Assembly (NCBI GenBank): GCA_949752735.1
Contig: OX457052.1
Span: forward strand, 14,262,618-14,326,617
Origin: Lumbricus terrestris
Taxonomy: Eukaryota > Annelida > Clitellata > Crassiclitellata > Lumbricidae
Length of the DNA stretch: 64,000 bases
Reading direction: 5' to 3'
The notes beneath the pieces are model-generated. The model did no database searches. It saw only the letters and a list, made by a program, of their open reading frames with translations, and was not told the DNA's origin. The translations under genes were made by a program, and so were the position numbers. Within the stretch, counting starts at the first letter, position 1; each line of letters starts with the position of its first letter. Of this stretch, positions 22,912-34,700 are shown piece after piece.

Positions 22912-23221
22912 TCAATGTAGAATTGTAGATTTGAAAGCGTTAGCAAACATATCTAGTAAGGCATCCATCACCGATATGTTTAATATTTGCTTACATGACA
23001 CAACCGACACCAAAGCATTCCTCGACCCAAGTTGTCAACAACAACATCAAGCTGCAAGGCAAAAATTAAATCACGTTAATAAGGAAATTAAATAATTATA
23101 ATTATTAAAATAATTATCTAAATAGTCGAACTCACTTTTTAAAAACGCCTATGATGCTTAAAAGCACATAATAATAAACACCACAGGAGCAGAAAATACT
23201 CCACAGTTTAATCAAAAACAT
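22912..23221. other. No feature recognised
   Basis: About 310 bp of A/T-rich sequence with no support for a gene. Confidence 0.5.
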
Positions 23222-23356
23222 ATTTGTATGTATGTATGTATGTATGTATGTATGTATGTGTGTATGTATGAGCACTTGTTTTAGCACCCCTTCAAGATCA
23301 TACTCAGAAACACTCCCATAAGGCGAATTTGGTGAATTCAAACCACTGCGCCCCGT
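23222..23356 (-). mobile_element. (TATG)n plus deleted SINE-A copy
   Basis: A (TATG)n run (23222-23270) leads into 'gagcacttgttttagcaccc', 'cttcaagatcatactcag' and 'ccactgcgccccg', i.e. the two ends of SINE-A with its middle removed. Confidence 0.65.
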
Positions 23357-24036
23357 ATAAGTCAATAACACCAGATTCTGAGTGCTGACAAATATAAAAG
23401 TGCAAATTTTTATATCGTAAAAAAACTGTCCATATACGGCCTTGAACTGATCGCTGAAATCTTTCACCACCGCTGCCAATTGAATATGTGCTTCCCTTTA
23501 AGGTCCAATGTACGGACCGTGCTAGCAACAACAGGTCTAAATCTCTTCAATAAGCAACCCTCCACACAGAGATGCATGGGACACAGCCAATGCTCTCCCC
23601 CCCCCCCCAATGGCTGTATGACACTGGTGATACATCACCCTATCATCCGTACGAATAATTAATAACACTATACACATAAAATCATTATTATCACTTTTTA
23701 CAGCAGTCTACATAACAAATGCAATCACATCGAATAAGACTTCGTATATCATCATGAATATTTTAGCATTTACTTCTTCTTCTTCTTCATTGTCCATGGG
23801 CTGACAGCCCGTAGGTGTCCACTGCACACTTGACTACTCTCTTCCATGCATTTACTTACTTACTTACAATATATATATCACTACGTATACTTATTACCCA
23901 TGCGCCAAATGCTGATGTCTGCTGCAGTCTTCGAGCCACAATTCCATCAACAGCTGAAAACAAAACGTGTTTACATGACATCAGTAGGAAAACAAGTTTA
24001 CATGACTTTGAGATAAAGAAGGATTCAGTGTGCAGA
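23357..24036. other. No gene recognised
   Basis: Contains a C run at 23599-23608 and short repeats (CTT at 23770, ACTT at 23848); otherwise unassigned. Confidence 0.45.
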
Positions 24037-24363
24037 TAACACTATGTAACACGATTTTTGTTCCTGGGCAATGAGTGTAATTTCCTGGTTCTTTGTGCCT
24101 CAAAAGTATAGGAAATGGTGGTTATTCTGTTTAAACTTTGCTTTTGTGGACTGGAGAATGATATTTAAAAGAAAAAACCTATTTCCACAACAAACGAGCG
24201 AATTTGTTTGTTTTTGTTCACGTAAAGGCAGAATAAAACTACATAGGTCACAAGAAACCACAAAATGACTCTAAAGCAACATGTATCAATACTAGAATGA
24301 TAACAAAATTGACCACTCGAAATTTATAAATGCTTACTTTTTCGAGCTTTACAGTTATAGGGC

Positions 24364-25860
24364 CTACTGTAAATCACTTTCTCGAATCAGCCTCCAGATG
24401 TAGTCTCCCATCATGTTCTCATTGTACTGTCCTTGGTAGCGACGTTCAAAGTCTAGTATATCCTGGTGGAAGCGCTCGCCTTGCTCCACCGAGTATGCTC
24501 CCATGCTCTCCTTGAAGTTATCAAGGTGAGCATCAAGGGTATGAACTTTCAGGGACATCCTGCTTCCCATTTACTGTAGTTCTTCACTAGGGTCTCAACC
24601 AGCTCTACAAAGTTTTCGGCCTTGTTATTACCAAGGAAGCCTCTAACCAACGCCACAAAGCTATTCCAAGCCGCTTTCTCACTCCTAGAAAGCATCTTGG
24701 AGAAATCCGTACACTCCATGATTCTCTTTATCTCTTGTCCGACGAATACACCAGCTTTGACCTTTGCCTCAGACAGCTTAGGAAAGAAACCTTGAAGGTA
24801 TTTGAAAGCTACCGATTCGTTATCCAGAGCCGTGACAAATTGTTTCATTAGGCCAATTTAATATGCAGTGGTGGCATCGTTACTTTCGAGGATCCATCAG
24901 TGGCTCCCACTTGACATTTTGGCTACTCACATTGAACTCGGTCCGCTGGGGCCAGTCCCGCTTGTGGTAGTGCGCCTTTTGTCTCTGCTGTCCCAAAGGC
25001 AAAGGTAGCAAGGAAACTTTGTCCGAATCCTTGCAGACCCATCAGGAATGATACCATTTTGAAGTCTCCTATGACGGGATGTCATAGGAGACTTCAAAAT
25101 GATGTCAGCCGTACTCATCGAACTTCAAGGCGGCTAAAAAGGTTCTCGCGCTGTTGTAATCCTTTTTGAAGTGAGCCAGAGGAAGAGACGGACACTTATT
25201 CCCATTATGGAGTAGCACGGCTTTGAGGCTCCCAGATGAACTGTCAATGAAGAGAAGCCACTCGTTCGGGTTGCAGTCGATTCCAATTTCCTGAAAAGAC
25301 CGGTCACGTTGTGACAGAAGCAGAGTTCATCTTGACAGGGAAAAAAAGCTTGAAAATGCTTGATGACGCTTCCTCTGATCTACGATTTGAACAATGTCAT
25401 CCAACAGGTTCCACTGCTTGAGTCTAGACGTCAAAAGTTCTGCATTGTACTTTTTGAGACCCAGATCTCTGATCAGGTCGTTGAGGTCGTTTTGGTTCGG
25501 ATAGTACGAATTTTTGTCATCAGCTAGAAAATTATAGTCTGGATCTAAAACGTCTTCATCGCTCTCTGACTCTGATATACTTTGTTCTTCTGAAGGCGAC
25601 TGATTTCTATCCTGAACAGTGGGTACCAGAAGCTCAGGACTGTGTGGCACTGGGAGCCATGGATGAAAGAAGGTCGGGGGATGTATGATAGGAGCTGCAT
25701 TCTTTTCGTTTGGAAGGATACACCATGCAGAAGTAGCAATTGCTTGAGTGGTCAGTGGGTTCTCGCCAGATTCTTGGTATTGCAAACTTCATGGCTCTAT
25801 TTTCCCCTCTGTACCATCCGTCGCAAGAAAGTACAAACATAGCAGAATGCGTCAGCCGGA
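24364..25860 (-). pseudogene. Broken transposase of the CACTA/Chapaev-like element
   Basis: Minus-strand pieces lie in the right order in several frames. 25785-25327 has an acidic stretch, then QNDLNDLIRDLGL and AELLTSRLKQWNLL. 25330-25130 has NEWLLFIDSSSGSLKAVLLH and LAALKFDEYG. 25080-24930 has KFPCYLCLWDSRD. 24848-24549 has MKQFVTALD, AAWNSF and FLGNNKAENFVELVE. 24560-24364 has EQGERFHQDI and RRYQGQYNENMMGDYIW. These motifs recur in a family of multi-copy proteins in many invertebrates that I associate with DDE-type transposases. Frameshifts, stops (including one just after KFDEYG) and a snap-back insertion at 25055-25101 make it non-functional. Confidence 0.75.
25055..25101. repeat. Perfect 21-bp snap-back palindrome
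   Basis: Arms 25055-25075 and 25081-25101 are perfect inverted repeats around the loop GGGAT. One arm continues the transposase frame (GDFKM); the other is an extra inverted copy that breaks it. Confidence 0.9.
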
Positions 25861-26674
25861 TACTTGCAGCCTCTTGATGCCATATTAGTTGTGTCTACAG
25901 GCTATGCACCTAGTCAGACGCACAACTAAACTGAAGTGCATGGTGGGCTCAAGGCATCTTTATTTATGGATGGATCCGATTTGACCAGGGTCTATGACAA
26001 GTTTTTACAACAGAGGCCGTTACCCTAGACAGAAATTTGCTCGGCATATAACGTTAGCACTTAAGAACATGGTACCGATCCATTTTAAAAAAATCTTTAT
26101 TTATACTACTAACTAGCTATTTATAGGTGTGGAAGGTTCTCGCACATTCTAGAATATCCCTGGAAGTTCACAAAAGCTGTATAGCTACTCCGAGTTAACA
26201 CATGAATTTCAATGTACCGAAGAAGCAGTTACATTTCAGAATAATCAATCTCCTGGCCTCAAAAGCAAAGTCTCTGGGGTATAATGGCCATTTTCTATAC
26301 TTTTGAGGCAGAAGCAATTAGGAAATAACATTTAATACCCAGGAACAGACAAAAAGTAAAATTTTGTTACGTAGTGTAATTCTAACTGGCATGGAGAGTG
26401 AATGAGTCTAGTGGTCATGGCATAGGATCATCATTTGAAAGGTTAAGCATTCAAATCGCCAACCAGGGCAGAAATTGTTTTGAGAATCTAGTCCAACTGG
26501 AGCCTCTAATCGACATCAGCTATTATGAGCACACAGACTATACAATGTTGGTTGGTAGGAGAGGAAGTGTGCCAGCCACCTCGCATGCTTAGGCTAAAAT
26601 CACTTGCTCAACACTTTACACATAGTAGCCTAGTTGCATCTTGGGTCTAGCTAAAGCTATCACTCTCCCCTCTA

Positions 26675-26890
26675 CAGGGATGTTTTTAAGGAATTTTTAG
26701 AACTGCACAAGCAGCACAACCCCTTCTTTCCTTTCGCATCCTCCATGGTAAATTATTTCCAATCGGAGGACAATGACCTTTTTTGCTAGTTTTAACTGCA
26801 CAGAACTTGTGACAGTAATGCTTCTACAGCTGCACAAATAAATTTATAACTGCACATTTTGTGTACAACTGCACGTTAAAAAAAGCCCTG
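26675..26890. mobile_element. hAT-type MITE, CAGGGCTNTTTTTAA family (copy 1)
   Basis: The ends CAGGGATGTTTTTAAGGAA and TTAAAAAAAGCCCTG are flanked by CCCCTCTA on both sides (26667-26674, 26891-26898). The 216-bp interior repeats 'aactgcac' several times and matches 48210-50430 (outer parts) and 60413-60605. Confidence 0.88.
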
Positions 26891-26891
26891 C

Positions 26892-27061
26892 CCCTCTACT
26901 TCTTCTTCTTCTCCTCCTCCTCCTTGTCGTTGCCCACCTCCATCTCCTCCTCCTTCTACTTCTTGTTCTCCTTCTCATTCTCTTCCTCTTCTTCTTCGCC
27001 TCCTTCTCCTCCTCCTCATCTTCCTCTTCTTCTCCTCCTCCTCCTTCCCCGCCTCCTCTTT

Positions 27062-27094
<33 letters not shown>

Positions 27095-27105
27095 TTCTTC
27101 CGCTT
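26892..27105. repeat. Pyrimidine tract (CTT/CTC)n
   Basis: About 210 bp, almost purely C/T on the plus strand, of imperfect CTT and CCT units. The Phe/Leu and Glu/Lys-rich frames are artefacts. Confidence 0.85.
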
Positions 27106-28835
27106 CAGTGTACACAAACATCTGCGTTAGCATACATCCACCTCTGAACAACAATTTATCAGTAATTGGCCTCATTTCGGTCATTCGCACCAATTTCATT
27201 GCCCTTCACATGCACACCCTTGCCAAAGAAATCATGCTGAAGAGACCCTGTGCTGTGCAACAAGCCAAAATCATTAATGAAACAAATAGAACTGAGGCTG
27301 CAAAACAATTTCATGTGACAAAGGCAATAGGCGTGTTTACACTGACACGTGCACCAAACCTATCAAAGTCTAAGACCTTGCTTCAAGGCAGTATACAGCA
27401 CGCGTGCAAGACAAGTTTAAAGAAACCTTGCAAGCGAGCAATGCTCTCAGGTAATGATGGCAATACATTTATTTTGAACCACATCTACCAGCAATGGGCT
27501 TTGCCTACGACATGGCTATCATCCATTACAAGGACGCCACATTACACACAGCATTATTTAAAAATAATATACACTAGTATTGTCTAGATTCACAGCAGAA
27601 TTTACACCTGAACAATGAGGTCCGAAACCATGCCTAAGTCAATGTCTACTTGGCTATTATAAATGATTACTGATTAATTAAAGTTCTACCTAAAAGTCTG
27701 CATATTTGTCAGCCAACCTTTAAAAAAAGAAAACTGATGATGATGACGATGATGACGCCAATGAAGTTGACTCATCTACCATACACTTTATCTGTCAATA
27801 TGTCAGACCTCATTTCAAAGCAACTTACTCAGCATATTTGTGAGAATCTGAAAGGACCTACGTAAGTCAACCAACCGAAAGACCGAAAAACTAACAGTGA
27901 TCAGAAATTAGTGAAGAGAAACCAAGTCAGATGCCTACCGTCCAGAGCGATCGATATTACGTAGGTACAAAGACTCGTCCATGGACAGCAGTAATAAAAC
28001 AACCACGAAAGAACCAACAGGACAAGACGCAAATAATCTAAAAACAGAACAGGCATCAATTGTCAAACTGTCAAATTATGCCTTTAAAACATTTAATGTG
28101 CATACAAAGGCTAGACAATGTAGACCTATCAACATAGAAACACAACTCATACAATCTTGAATCTTAAATTTAAAGTACATATTTGGTATTGATAATTTCA
28201 AGAAGACTTATCCGTTGTTTTGGCAACCTGACAAAGCAAGATAGCAATCCAATTCAATGGTCTTTTGTTAAATAAAGACATAAGAAGGAGCAGTTCATGT
28301 CGTAGATCGTGTCAAAGCCTGCAGCAGAATGATTGCAAACGCAGCTTATTCCTACAAACAATGGACAATTTCTTTTCAATGATGGCTCCTTTTACCCAGT
28401 AGTTAACATGGTCTGGGTCAGCAGTGGGAACGCAGAATGAGTGAGCAGAGGGAACACTAGCGACGAGTTCTATTGGAGTGCGTCAGTGCGTGTTTCCAGG
28501 GTTCCATGCATGATGAGCATGAGTAGGAACACAAACAAACAACTTCAAGAGCAGTAACCATGCATTACCAACCACTTAAAACCCTGCTTTACCTATAATA
28601 TTTGGAATGTAAAGGAGTACAGTTAGCGTAGACGAGAACTCTTTAGATCTGTGTTTCTCCTTCATTCTGCTGTCCTCCATTTAACCAAATCTGAAAATGT
28701 AAACCGCAAAGTCTGAATCAATTCTCTATCTGAACCTGCCAAGTAAGTGAAAGTTCATTGATGCAGTTTAAAAAAAATTAATATTGTGTCATAGACACCA
28801 CGAGGTCAAAAGCTCATGGAAACAATTCGTTCATG
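27106..28835. other. No gene confirmed
   Basis: A 159-codon open frame at 27108-27587 has no recognisable domain and no splice or Kozak support. The rest is A/T-rich. Confidence 0.45.
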
Positions 28836-28905
28836 ATCTTCAAATTTCTAAAGTGCCACTCGAAAGCCAAGCACGGCACACCAGCTTATTTACGAGTGCT
28901 AGCAG
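28836..28905 (+). mobile_element. SINE-C fragment
   Basis: 'atcttcaaatttctaaagtg', 'ccactcgaaagccaagc' and 'agcttatttacgagtgct', as at 10519 and 44752. Confidence 0.6.
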
Positions 28906-29031
28906 TAATTAAAGTTTTAACTCACATACTCAAATCCATGGACCAAGAGCAGATATACATTTTTCTATGCACCCTACATGACCCTGCTCACTTTCCGTGA
29001 ACTGAACGAGGGAGATCCGTTCGTTCCGTTC

Positions 29032-30062
29032 CTAGCCATCCTCGGTACGAGGTTCGGCCGCATCATGCACGATGTTCCTCCAATGCTTCCTGTCCTCCGT
29101 CATTCTTAGCATTTCTCCCATTTGCAAGCCCGTCCATGTCTTTATGTTGTCCAGCCAATTCGTTCTTGGCCTTCCTCTTCCTCTACCTCCAGGAATTGTG
29201 CCCTGCATGATCTCTTTCTCTATGCATGTTCCCTCCTTTCTCATGATGTGACCGAAGTATGTCATTTTTCTTTCTTTAACTGTTCTTAGCATGTTCCTCT
29301 TCACACCAGCGGCCTCCATCACCCATTCGTTTGTTCGTTTTTCCATCCATGGTATTCTCATGATCAGTCTAAGACATTTCATCTCGAACGCTTCTATTCT
29401 CCTCTCCTCCTCCTTCCTCAATGTCCAGCTTTCGCAACCATACAATGCCACTGACCACACCAGCGACCTCCAGAGCTTTATCTTTGTTTCATTTGCTATG
29501 TCGTGACTTTTCCATATCTTCTGGAGATCTGCAGCTACTGCATACCCCTTTGCCAGTCTTGTTCTAATCTCCGACCCGCAATCACCATCTCTTTCAATCC
29601 TTGAACCCAGATACATGTAATTGTCTACCTGTTCTAAATCTTCTTGGTTGATCTGAACTTTACATAATGTATCTGTCATTGTCATGACCTTTGTCTTGTC
29701 CGTATTAATCTGCAATCCATACTTCTTTCCCGCCCGATTTAATCTCTCCACCAATGTTTGTAATTCCCTTTCCGAACTTGTTAATAGGACTATGTCGTCT
29801 GCATACCTCAGATTAGTCAGCCACCTTCCCCCTATGTGCACTCCACCCTCGTACCCCTCTAGAGCCTCTCTCATCACCCTCTCCGCCAGGATGTTGAACA
29901 AACTCGGAGACAGTACACATCCTTGTCTCACTCCTCGTTTGACTCTAAACTCTGCTGATACCGTTCCTGCCACCCTAACCTTTGCCTTTTGCTTTTTGTA
30001 GAGTTTTGCTATCAGATCTATTATATGGCCTGGAAATCCCATTTCTATCATTGTCGTCCACA
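29032..30062 (-). pseudogene. 5'-truncated LINE ORF2: reverse transcriptase and C-terminal domain
   Basis: About 343 codons remain of a non-LTR retrotransposon polymerase, which copies element RNA at a nicked target. From the start of the open frame: the RQGC motif (VRQGCVLSPSLFNIL) is near residue 57, the catalytic YADD (LRYADDIVLL) at 98-101 and NTDKTKVM near 131. The thumb/C-terminal pattern follows: WSVALYGCESWTL, FEMKCLRLIMRI, TNEWVMEAAG, YFGHIMR, then GRGRPRTNWLDNIKTWTG. The fingers of the RT and any endonuclease are missing; homology stops at about 30062, where the frame runs into unrelated sequence. The first in-frame 'start' is not an ATG, so this is a dead 5'-truncated copy. The clade is not fixed; it resembles RTE/I-type C termini. 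Confidence 0.88.
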
Positions 30063-30616
30063 GGGAGATACTGGGCACCCAAAATGGGTACGCCAATTAA
30101 GGTCTCCGTGTACGAATCGAGCTACCCCACACTATAAATATTAAGATCTTTTAAATAAACCTCTATCAGTATAAAATAACAATAACACTAAAGTTATTAT
30201 CAAACAGCTTTAGGGCCTACCTATTTTAGTTAACGGCCACTCTACGCACTCATAGTAGGCCTATCGTTGCGATTACAACCTTCGCCAGAAGTTCAATAAG
30301 CTTGGGCCACAGCAGTTTACATTTGAACGAATCTAAAACAACGCCAGCAATTGACAGTTCAAGTAGTTTCGATTCTGAAGATTTTTTGTACTTAAACCGC
30401 ATGTTTATGTTTACATCGAGGAGGGCATGGCCTTACACTCCCACAATCAAATAAAATGTGTGATTTCTTACGATGCGCTATACTTTAACTGCAAGACAAT
30501 AATTGATAAAAATACACATTTGTGCAGTGATTTTCGTCGATATAATTTGACAAACTTGCATATACAGATTCGAGGAAATAAAATAAATAATTTGAATGTC
30601 GTAGTACTTTAAATAA
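30063..30616. other. No gene recognised
   Basis: Sequence between the LINE truncation point and the MITE at 30617, without supported features. Confidence 0.5.
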
Positions 30617-31004
30617 CAGCGTTGCCACTCTAAAATTTAAAAAACCCAAGTTGGAGGGTTAAAAAAACCCAAGAAAACCCAAGTTGAGCAAATCTTCCGA
30701 AAATGCCCAGAATTTTCCAAAAAATTCCTGAATTTCCCACAAATCTACCAAAAATTCCCGTCCGAAAAATCTGACGACCTTTTTTTAGTCATCTGGCCCA
30801 AATCTTCCGGAAAAAATCCACAATTTTCCAAAAAAATTCAAGAAATGCCCAAAAATGTCCAAAAATCCTTTTTTTCCGGTAAAAAAACCTTTTTCCCGTA
30901 AAAAACCCAAGGAAAAAACCCAAGTTCGTCCCCAAAAAACAATTTTCTAAGTTGGGATAAAAAAAACAAGATCTTGTGAAATAACCCAAGGAGTGGCAAC
31001 GCTG
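30617..31004. mobile_element. hAT-type MITE, TIR CAGCGTTGCCACTC
   Basis: Perfect 14-bp inverted ends CAGCGTTGCCACTC / GAGTGGCAACGCTG. The flanks TTAAATAA and TAAAATAA agree at 7 of 8 bases. The 388-bp interior is A-rich with repeated 'aaaacccaag' and carries 'gtccgaaaaatctgacgacc' at 30763, the shared motif. Confidence 0.85.
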
Positions 31005-31332
31005 TAAAATAAATACTTTCGGTTTTTAGTCGTTCTGCAGATGTCGCCCAACCGACCGCGTGGGAGTGCTTGGATACTACACAACAAGGTGTTCTTCGAA
31101 ACTTCGTTTTAAATAATTAATTAATTGTCAGTTCGCTTTTGTGTTATGAAACGTATCAGCACTTGTTTGAAAATCAAGGACCTTGCAGCAACTACTTGTA
31201 GGTAAATGTATATTTCTGTTTGGCGAAAACAGGAGAACTTTTCAACAGCTTTTTGAAGACATACCCACAGGTGATGCTGGCCAGGCGCCAGCTAGTAGTA
31301 GGTAACAAAAGGCAGAAACGCATCATATTGTC
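31005..31332. other. Upstream region of the coiled-coil gene
   Basis: No TATA box or other promoter element is clear. A possible non-coding first exon cannot be assigned. Confidence 0.35.
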
Positions 31333-31445
31333 ACTCCGCCACTGGTTGCTCTTTGCCAGTGCCAATCCCAAGCCTGGAAAAAGGAGGAGGGCGTCGCTAA
31401 TGGTCTGTTACCACACAGTGACGTTAAACGCCAACTACACACACA
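31333..31445 (+). mobile_element. SINE-B copy
   Basis: 'ccgccactggttgctctttg', 'ccagtgccaatcccaagcct', 'aggagggcgtcgctaatggt', 'cacagtgacgttaaacgcc', then a CA-rich tail. Confidence 0.7.
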
Positions 31446-31706
31446 CACCCACCCACACACACCGTGACACACGCATCACATTGTGTGAACGGTGCTATCG
31501 GTTTATAAGTTCATCAACAGTCGACATCATTGCATGGTTTCTCTTTTTGTATTTTCTGTTTATGAGCAGCCAAATGCTTTGCACAGTTGTATTGCTTAGT
31601 TTCCTTCAAGATTGTAAGTAACTTTCTGATGTTTTTCTTTAATATAGTTCATATCATGTTTTCATGAAGTACAACTACCGTCTGGCGGCTAAGGGCAACC
31701 AATGTG

Positions 31707-34700
31707 ATGTCGAATCCTAGGGCTCGTGAAGTGCGACAACTGGGTTCAGTGCGTCAGTCAACTTCATCTTCTAAGTTCAGCTCAGGGCCTTTAAAGCTCG
31801 ACAGCAGTTACGAGGGAATCAGTGGAAGTGCCCTCAGTATTCCAGCGCCAAAAGAACTCCCAGAATCATCAGCAGAACTATCGAAGAGAAGTTTGTGCTC
31901 TCCTCCAACTATTACGAAAAAGCCAGCACCAACAGCTGATCAGCCGACAAAAGCGAAGAAGAAGATACCTCAAGAGATAAACGAAGAAAGCAAGAAGCTG
32001 AAAGCGGCACTGGTAAGGCTGTGCTGCCGCTAAGGGATAATTAAACTAATTGGCACCTGACAGTATGCGGAGGGCAACATTAATTGAGCCCACACTGTGC
32101 ACTAACAACGGGCCAAGTGTGGGCTCGACTAATGTCGCTGTCAGGTATTGTGTGCAACAGGCAGTCTTATGCAGTGTAATGTATAAATCTGCTGTACCTT
32201 ACTATCATACATTCAGAGGTCATTCAGGTCACTCATTCATTTATTCCAAAAATTATATAGCACCCATTCAAGAAGCCTACCCAGTGGTGCTCCCAGCCCA
32301 GCCATGGCCAAAGATAAAGGTCTTGATCATATGCTCCTTGAGTGCTCCTAGACTTCCTGTTAGCAGATGATGTGCAATCGCAAGTATCGATAGCTCTGTT
32401 AGCATGATTGCTTGCTTGAATACTTGATTCTATAGGCTCTCAAACCAGGAGTACCACTGAGTAGTTTGATCTGTGGAAGCTTTAGTATTATTGCACTCAC
32501 CATAATTTCATGAACAAAGTTCGGTAATTTAGTAGCATGGGGAGCAATGCAACAAGAACCAGGGACTTTGCATCTAACCTATCTACGATCTGGCTCTCAT
32601 GTTTCTACTCAAGAATATTTAACTAATTTATTCTTGAATATTAAATAATACATATATTGTTTAAGATATACATTTGAACTAATATGTATTGGTGCTGTAT
32701 TGAAGCGCACAAATACATAATGCTTCAGTGCAACAGACCAATTATGGCAAAACAGAAGATATTTAGTTTGTGGGAAAACAAAGGGATGTGATTATGAACT
32801 ACTTACTAACCTACATTAGAATGTGTTTTATTGGTCAGCGATTCTTATGGCTGTGAAAACTTTTACATTTTGTAACAGGAACGTGAGAAGGAGCTGCAAC
32901 AGCGAGTAGCTACACTTGTCCAACTTGTAGACAGCCTGAAATCTGAATTGAAGGACAAGGACAACTGTATTGCTAACCTTGATGGTCGGTTACTTGCACA
33001 GGTTAGTGGGATGTTTGAAATATTTGCATCAAAGTGTAGAAGTGTTTTTTCCTACGAAGCTTTACTATGCAGAGTGCTTGGATTTATGACTGAGCCAATG
33101 TTTGAGGTATTATACGGGTTGATTGTTGCTGTGATGGTACAGAAATCACAGGGGATACGTGGAATACTTACAATCTGCATCTATCTTGCTAGAATGTGCT
33201 AGACAGTTGAAATTGATTGGTTTGTTCCCCAACTTTCGCGTCTTCAATAGTAAAGTGAAAATAGTTGAATTATCGTACTGATACAATCATTTCAACAGGG
33301 TATGTCAGTGGCATAGCCGTGAATTTATTATGGGGGGAGGGTTTAGGGTTTTTATGTCCTGGCTGGATGCCTTTCCTGACACCAACCCAACAGTATTACA
33401 GTAAATAAAAGGGAATAAAGTAACAAAGGGAATAAGGTAAGAAAAACAATTGTTACTACTACAAGCAATTGCTTTGTTTTTTCTTATTTATGTGGATAAA
33501 TAGCCTTTAAAAAACTTTTTCCCTAAGCCAATGTATTGTACACTGTTTAACCCCCGAAACTCCCCTTGGCTACGCCACTGGGGTATGTTGTAGTCTCACT
33601 TAATGCTCAAACGATGAACTTCTTTGGTTTCCCAATGTCGTCTAGTGCACTCTTGTTGTTAAAGTGTAACAGCACCTCATTGCGGATGTGGTGATATCCT
33701 TCATAATGATTTGACGCATTTGGAGTTTAATAATTATCAATCGAATTGAATCGATCCAGTTTGTTTATTGTTTATTGTACACCGTTTCAATTCTTTTGTC
33801 ATGCAACCTAGAGACAACATATGCTTTTCCAGTGATAATGGGAAATACCCAGTAAGAGAATTGTAGAAAAATAACTGGGGGTCAGACGTTGGGGCTTACA
33901 ATGATGACTTTACTATGGCACCCTAAGAAAGGGTTGAATCTCAAGTTCCACTAACAGGGCAACCCCCAGTGCAAGTATATTTCTGTCAGTCTAATCTACA
34001 GTGTCGTATTTGCTATTTTTTTAATGCTTTCATTTCTCCTACATCATTATAATTGAAATATTTGTAGTTAATATGGTTATACATAAATATATACACTTTT
34101 GCAATTCGGCAACACACATTGTCCTTAACTAGTTCAACAGTCATTCAATTGCAATGCATAGTGATCAATTTAGTATGTTATTAGTACTTTTGCACGGTTT
34201 ATAGTATTACCAGTTTTGTGCAATCCTCTTGTGTGTTTAGGAGGAAGAGTACAGAGTTCTATTTGAGAAAGAAAAGTCTAGTCATGAAGGTACCAAGCAG
34301 AATCTGGAGAAGGTTGCAGCTGAACTGGTGCAGAATTCACAGTATGTGGAAGAGCTGAAATGGCAGCATGCCAGCCAAGTTAAGGATATGGCAGCTGCTA
34401 TAAAAAAGGTGAGTTCCACTAATCTCTCACTGAATCTGTCATGATCAGGAAATGATAGGTTATTAAAATGGGAAGAGAGGGAATTATGACATGCGAAGAA
34501 GGTACCTTAAAAACAGAAGATTACATATTATTCTGATTTACAAACTTAGTAGCAGTGACTCCATCATGTCAGCTATTTGCGAGAAAAATTCTGCTGAATT
34601 TCTGCATAATTATAGACAAAATAATTTGCTGAAATGGCAGAGAAGGCGGATCAGTGAACAACTAGGAAAAGTTCTGCAGAAGTCTTTAAGCATCATCGTT

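Larger units (their letters stand above)
24040..26376 (-). mobile_element. Decayed CACTA/Chapaev-3-like DNA transposon
   Basis: Inverted ends of about 85-90 bp begin CACTATGTAACACGA (24040) and, on the minus strand, CACTACGTAACAAAA (26376). They share 'tgttcctgggca', 'tttcct' and 'gcctcaaaagtata'. Both sides are flanked by TAA (24037-24039, 26377-26379). CACTA-type ends with a 3-bp duplication fit the CMC group (CACTA/Mirage/Chapaev). The interior holds a broken transposase-like gene on the minus strand. The subgroup assignment rests on my memory of similar proteins in Hydra and aphid repeats. Confidence 0.75.

Noticed and set aside
27108..27587. 159-codon open frame as a gene
   Set aside because: No recognisable motif, no splice or initiation support, and flanked by repeats.
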